Notes under the pieces: model-generated | What the model saw: the letters and a program-made list of their open reading frames with translations, nothing else | Database searches by the model: none | What the model was told of the DNA's origin: nothing | Made by a program: the position numbers and the translations under genes | Source: Duganella radicis | GTDB taxonomy: Bacteria > Pseudomonadota > Gammaproteobacteria > Burkholderiales > Burkholderiaceae_D | Assembly: GCF_009720825.1 (NCBI RefSeq) | Contig: NZ_WNKY01000013.1 | Location: forward strand, 88,948-152,947 | DNA: 64,000 bases | Reading direction: 5' to 3' | Part shown: piece after piece, positions 61,980 to 64,000 of the stretch | Layout of the letters: each line of letters begins with the position of its first letter | Numbering within the stretch: the first letter of the stretch is position 1

Positions 61980-64000
61980 GCTGCCTCCCCGGCGTTAGTT
62001 TGGTTGGATGGATTGCGGCGGCGTTGCAGCAACAGCAGCATCAGGCCCGCCAGGCTCATGGCCCAGGTCGATGGTTCCGGCACCGGCGCCGCCACCGCGC
62101 CGAGCAGGTAGTTGATGCCGAAGCCGCCGCTGACGCCGCCGCTGGTGGTCAGCGCCGCGGCGATCTCCAGGTTTTGCGTGCCGGCGCCAAACAGGCCCAG
62201 GTCCAGCGTGCCATCGCTAAAGAAGCTTTGCGCCTCGCCCAGTGTGGTGAAGGTTTGCGTGTAGATCAGCGTGCCGTGGCTGTTGATGCTCAGGCTGAAT
62301 GTGTCGAAGCCGCTGTTGATGCCGTAGCTGGACAACCAGCCGACAATCAGGTGGCCCGACTGCGTGGTCTTGAACTGGAACTCGCCGCTGGTCAGATAGG
62401 TCAGGCTGCCGCCCGCCGGCGCCACGTCGGGCGAGAACGACGCCCCTTGCACGCCGCTGCCGATCACCACGCCATCGGTCAGCGCCGCCGCCACATGGGT
62501 GGTGCCGGCGAGCAGGGCGGCGCTGTCGGCCGGCGCGCCGGTGACGCGCGACAGCGCTTGCGGGGTATAGGCCAGGTTGACCAGTTCCGACGCCGTGGCG
62601 CTGGCGCCGCCGCTGGCGGCCTGCGCACTGGCGTAGCTGTAGCCGCTGCCGCCGCCCACCGGCGCCGTGGCCTTGGCGGTGGACAGGGCCAGGCCGTCGC
62701 TGGCGCTGCCGATGGCGCTGACCTGGCCGCTGTCGCCCCGGCCGCTGGCGCTGGCGCGGATGCTGCCATTGCCGACGCCCTCGGCCTGCGCCACCGAGCT
62801 GATCTGATGGCCGATGGCCTGGCTGTTGGCCTGGCTGTAGCCGCCGGCCTGGGTGCTGCGCGCCAGCGCATAGGCGTCGGCATTGCCGTAGCGTTGCGCC
62901 GGGTTGCCATAGCCGCCGTTGGCGGTGGCGCTGGCGACGGCGGACGCGGGCGCGCGCACTTCGGCGCGCGCCGTGGCGTCGCCGCCCAGGCCGTAGTTGC
63001 TGGAATGTGAACCGCCGCTACCGCCGGTGGCGTTGGCGCTGCCTTGCGCCGAACCGCTGGTTTGCAGCAGCAGGCGGCTGTCGGCGTTGCCGCCATTGGT
63101 GGCGGCCGTGTCCGTCCACGAACCGCCACCGCTGCCGCCGCTCGCGTTCAGCTGCACCTGAACACTGCTGGCGTTGCTATCGGTCAGGCTCAGCCAGGAC
63201 TTGCCCGCACCCGCCACGCCGTTGATGCTGGACGCCGTGCCGCCCCAGGCGCTGCCGGCGTTGCCGCCGTTGGCGCTCTGCGTCAGCGACAGGGCGCCAT
63301 GGGTGCTGCCGCTGACCGCGTCGACCAGCGCCGAATCGGCGCCGTTGCCGGCGTTGGCGCCGTAGTAGCCGGCCGCGCCGTGGCCGCCGGACTGGGTCAG
63401 GCGCACGGTCACCGCGCCGCTGCCGGAACTGCCGGCGGCGGTGCTGCCGCTGGCGACGCCGCCGGAACCGGCTTGCAGGGCGCCGTAGGCGCCGGCCTGG
63501 TTGCTGCCGCCATCGCCGCCGGCCACGGTCAGCACCACGTCCACGCTGTTGGCGCCGCTGCTGGCGCCGCGTGCGCTGGCGCTGGCGTTGCCGCCGTTGC
63601 CACCGGTGGCGTTGGCGTAATGGCCCCAGCCACCGGCGCCGCCGGTGGCGTTGCCCGCCACTTGCACAGCGCCGGCGCCGCTGCCGTCGAGCTGCAAGCT
63701 GGCGTTGCCGCCATTGCCGGCCAGGTTGTAGGTCGAGCTGCCGCCGGTGCCGCCGGCGGCGCTACCGCTCAGCACCAGCCGGCTGGCCACGCTGTCGCTC
63801 AGCACCAGGCTGGAACTGGCGTCGCCGCCCTTGCCGGCGGCGTGGTAGCCGGAGCTGCCGCCGTCGCCGCCGCGCACATTTTGCGTCAGCGACAGCTGGC
63901 CGCTGGTGCTGCCGGCCACCGCGTTGCTGAGCGAGGCGGCGGTGCCGTCGCTGCCGACCGCGCCGGCCACGCCATCGCTGCTGGCGCCGCTGCCGCCGGC
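61976..64000 (-). CDS. PEP-CTERM sorted Gly/Ala/Ser-rich repeat protein (5' partial)
   Basis: The frame is open to the right edge, so the N-terminus lies outside. At least 674 residues visible. From the right edge to about 62900 there are eight repeats of about 37-45 residues, each with GG-x-(G/A)-G (GGDGG, GGTGG, GGAGG, GGDGG, GGHGA, GGNAG, GGSGG, GGSGG). Then a unique region, a domain near GEFQFKTTQSGHLIVGWL, and the C-terminus VPEPSTWAMSLAGLMLLLLQRRR, the PEP-CTERM signal cut by exosortase. The protein is exported, processed and probably surface-bound. DNA in the repeats is very GC-rich. Confidence 0.88.
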   Translation of the reverse strand, partial: AGGSGASSDGVAGAVGSDGTAASLSNAVAGSTSGQLSLTQNVRGGDGGSSGYHAAGKGGDASSSLVLSDSVASRLVLSGSAAGGTGGSSTYNLAGNGGNASLQLDGSGAGAVQVAGNATGGAGGWGHYANATGGNGGNASASARGASSGANSVDVVLTVAGGDGGSNQAGAYGALQAGSGGVASGSTAAGSSGSGAVTVRLTQSGGHGAAGYYGANAGNGADSALVDAVSGSTHGALSLTQSANGGNAGSAWGGTASSINGVAGAGKSWLSLTDSNASSVQVQLNASGGSGGGSWTDTAATNGGNADSRLLLQTSGSAQGSANATGGSGGSHSSNYGLGGDATARAEVRAPASAVASATANGGYGNPAQRYGNADAYALARSTQAGGYSQANSQAIGHQISSVAQAEGVGNGSIRASASGRGDSGQVSAIGSASDGLALSTAKATAPVGGGSGYSYASAQAASGGASATASELVNLAYTPQALSRVTGAPADSAALLAGTTHVAAALTDGVVIGSGVQGASFSPDVAPAGGSLTYLTSGEFQFKTTQSGHLIVGWLSSYGINSGFDTFSLSINSHGTLIYTQTFTTLGEAQSFFSDGTLDLGLFGAGTQNLEIAAALTTSGGVSGGFGINYLLGAVAAPVPEPSTWAMSLAGLMLLLLQRRRNPSNQTNAGEAA

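Noticed and set aside
62000..63010. 336-codon frame antisense to the PEP-CTERM protein
   Set aside because: Low-complexity mirror of the repeats; the PEP-CTERM signal fixes the coding strand.

Overview
The window is chromosomal DNA of a GC-rich Gram-negative bacterium. Gene content points to a betaproteobacterium of the Oxalobacteraceae (Massilia/Duganella/Janthinobacterium type): a PEP-CTERM surface protein, a phasin, DUF3297, DUF1853, DUF1415/DUF1289 and MipA/OmpV proteins, a pstSCAB-phoU-phoBR cluster and a YcgR-type flagellar brake. The genus is an inference from family content; there is no rRNA to confirm it. I see no tRNA, rRNA, CRISPR array, prophage or insertion sequence.

Layout. 1-2.4 kb: end of a glycosyltransferase, a YnfA-like membrane protein and a frameshifted nucleoside hydrolase. 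2.4-7.9 kb, minus strand: marR, an MFS exporter and a HypT-like LysR gene in a tight run, then gdhA and a short malic enzyme. 8-13.3 kb: small conserved proteins, a second MFS exporter, an ECF-type sigma factor with a small membrane protein, and two exported DUF proteins. 13.4-19.6 kb: RhlE-type helicase, cyclic-nucleotide sensor protein, fabI, MltD-like transglycosylase, DUF1415/DUF1289/DUF1993. 19.7-25.2 kb: a 1039-residue PAS-GGDEF-EAL protein and an exported molybdenum hydroxylase large subunit, ending at an 84-bp perfect palindrome. 25.2-33.4 kb: housekeeping genes (thioredoxin-like, tsaB-rimI-udg-DUF1853, lplT, alr, radA, PilZ). 33.4-38.8 kb: HTH-citrate synthase, a frameshifted CoA transferase, a FliD-like protein and a PotF-like binding protein. 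38.9-48.6 kb: phosphate region. 48.6-55.1 kb: YcgR, an esterase, a candidate toxin-antitoxin pair, acylphosphatase and a PheC-AroQ fusion behind an AI-2E-type transporter. 55.1-64 kb: CPBP protease, MipA, GST, YghA-like SDR, phasin, M24 peptidase, hydrolase, and a PEP-CTERM repeat protein cut by the window end.

The most coherent system is the phosphate regulon. pstSCAB-phoU-phoB-phoR runs right from 41956, and ppk1-sixA-(39-residue membrane protein) runs left. Each side has its own 18-bp Pho box exactly 10 nt from a -10 element. High-affinity uptake, signalling and polyphosphate synthesis are therefore probably induced together.

Less expected items are the RelE-like gene 4-bp-overlapped by a 152-residue partner with no recognisable DNA-binding domain, the PheC-AroQ fusion, a family-4-like uracil-DNA glycosylase with an eroded catalytic loop, and the palindrome. 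Three otherwise intact genes each carry a single-base frameshift, which could be real decay or sequence error.
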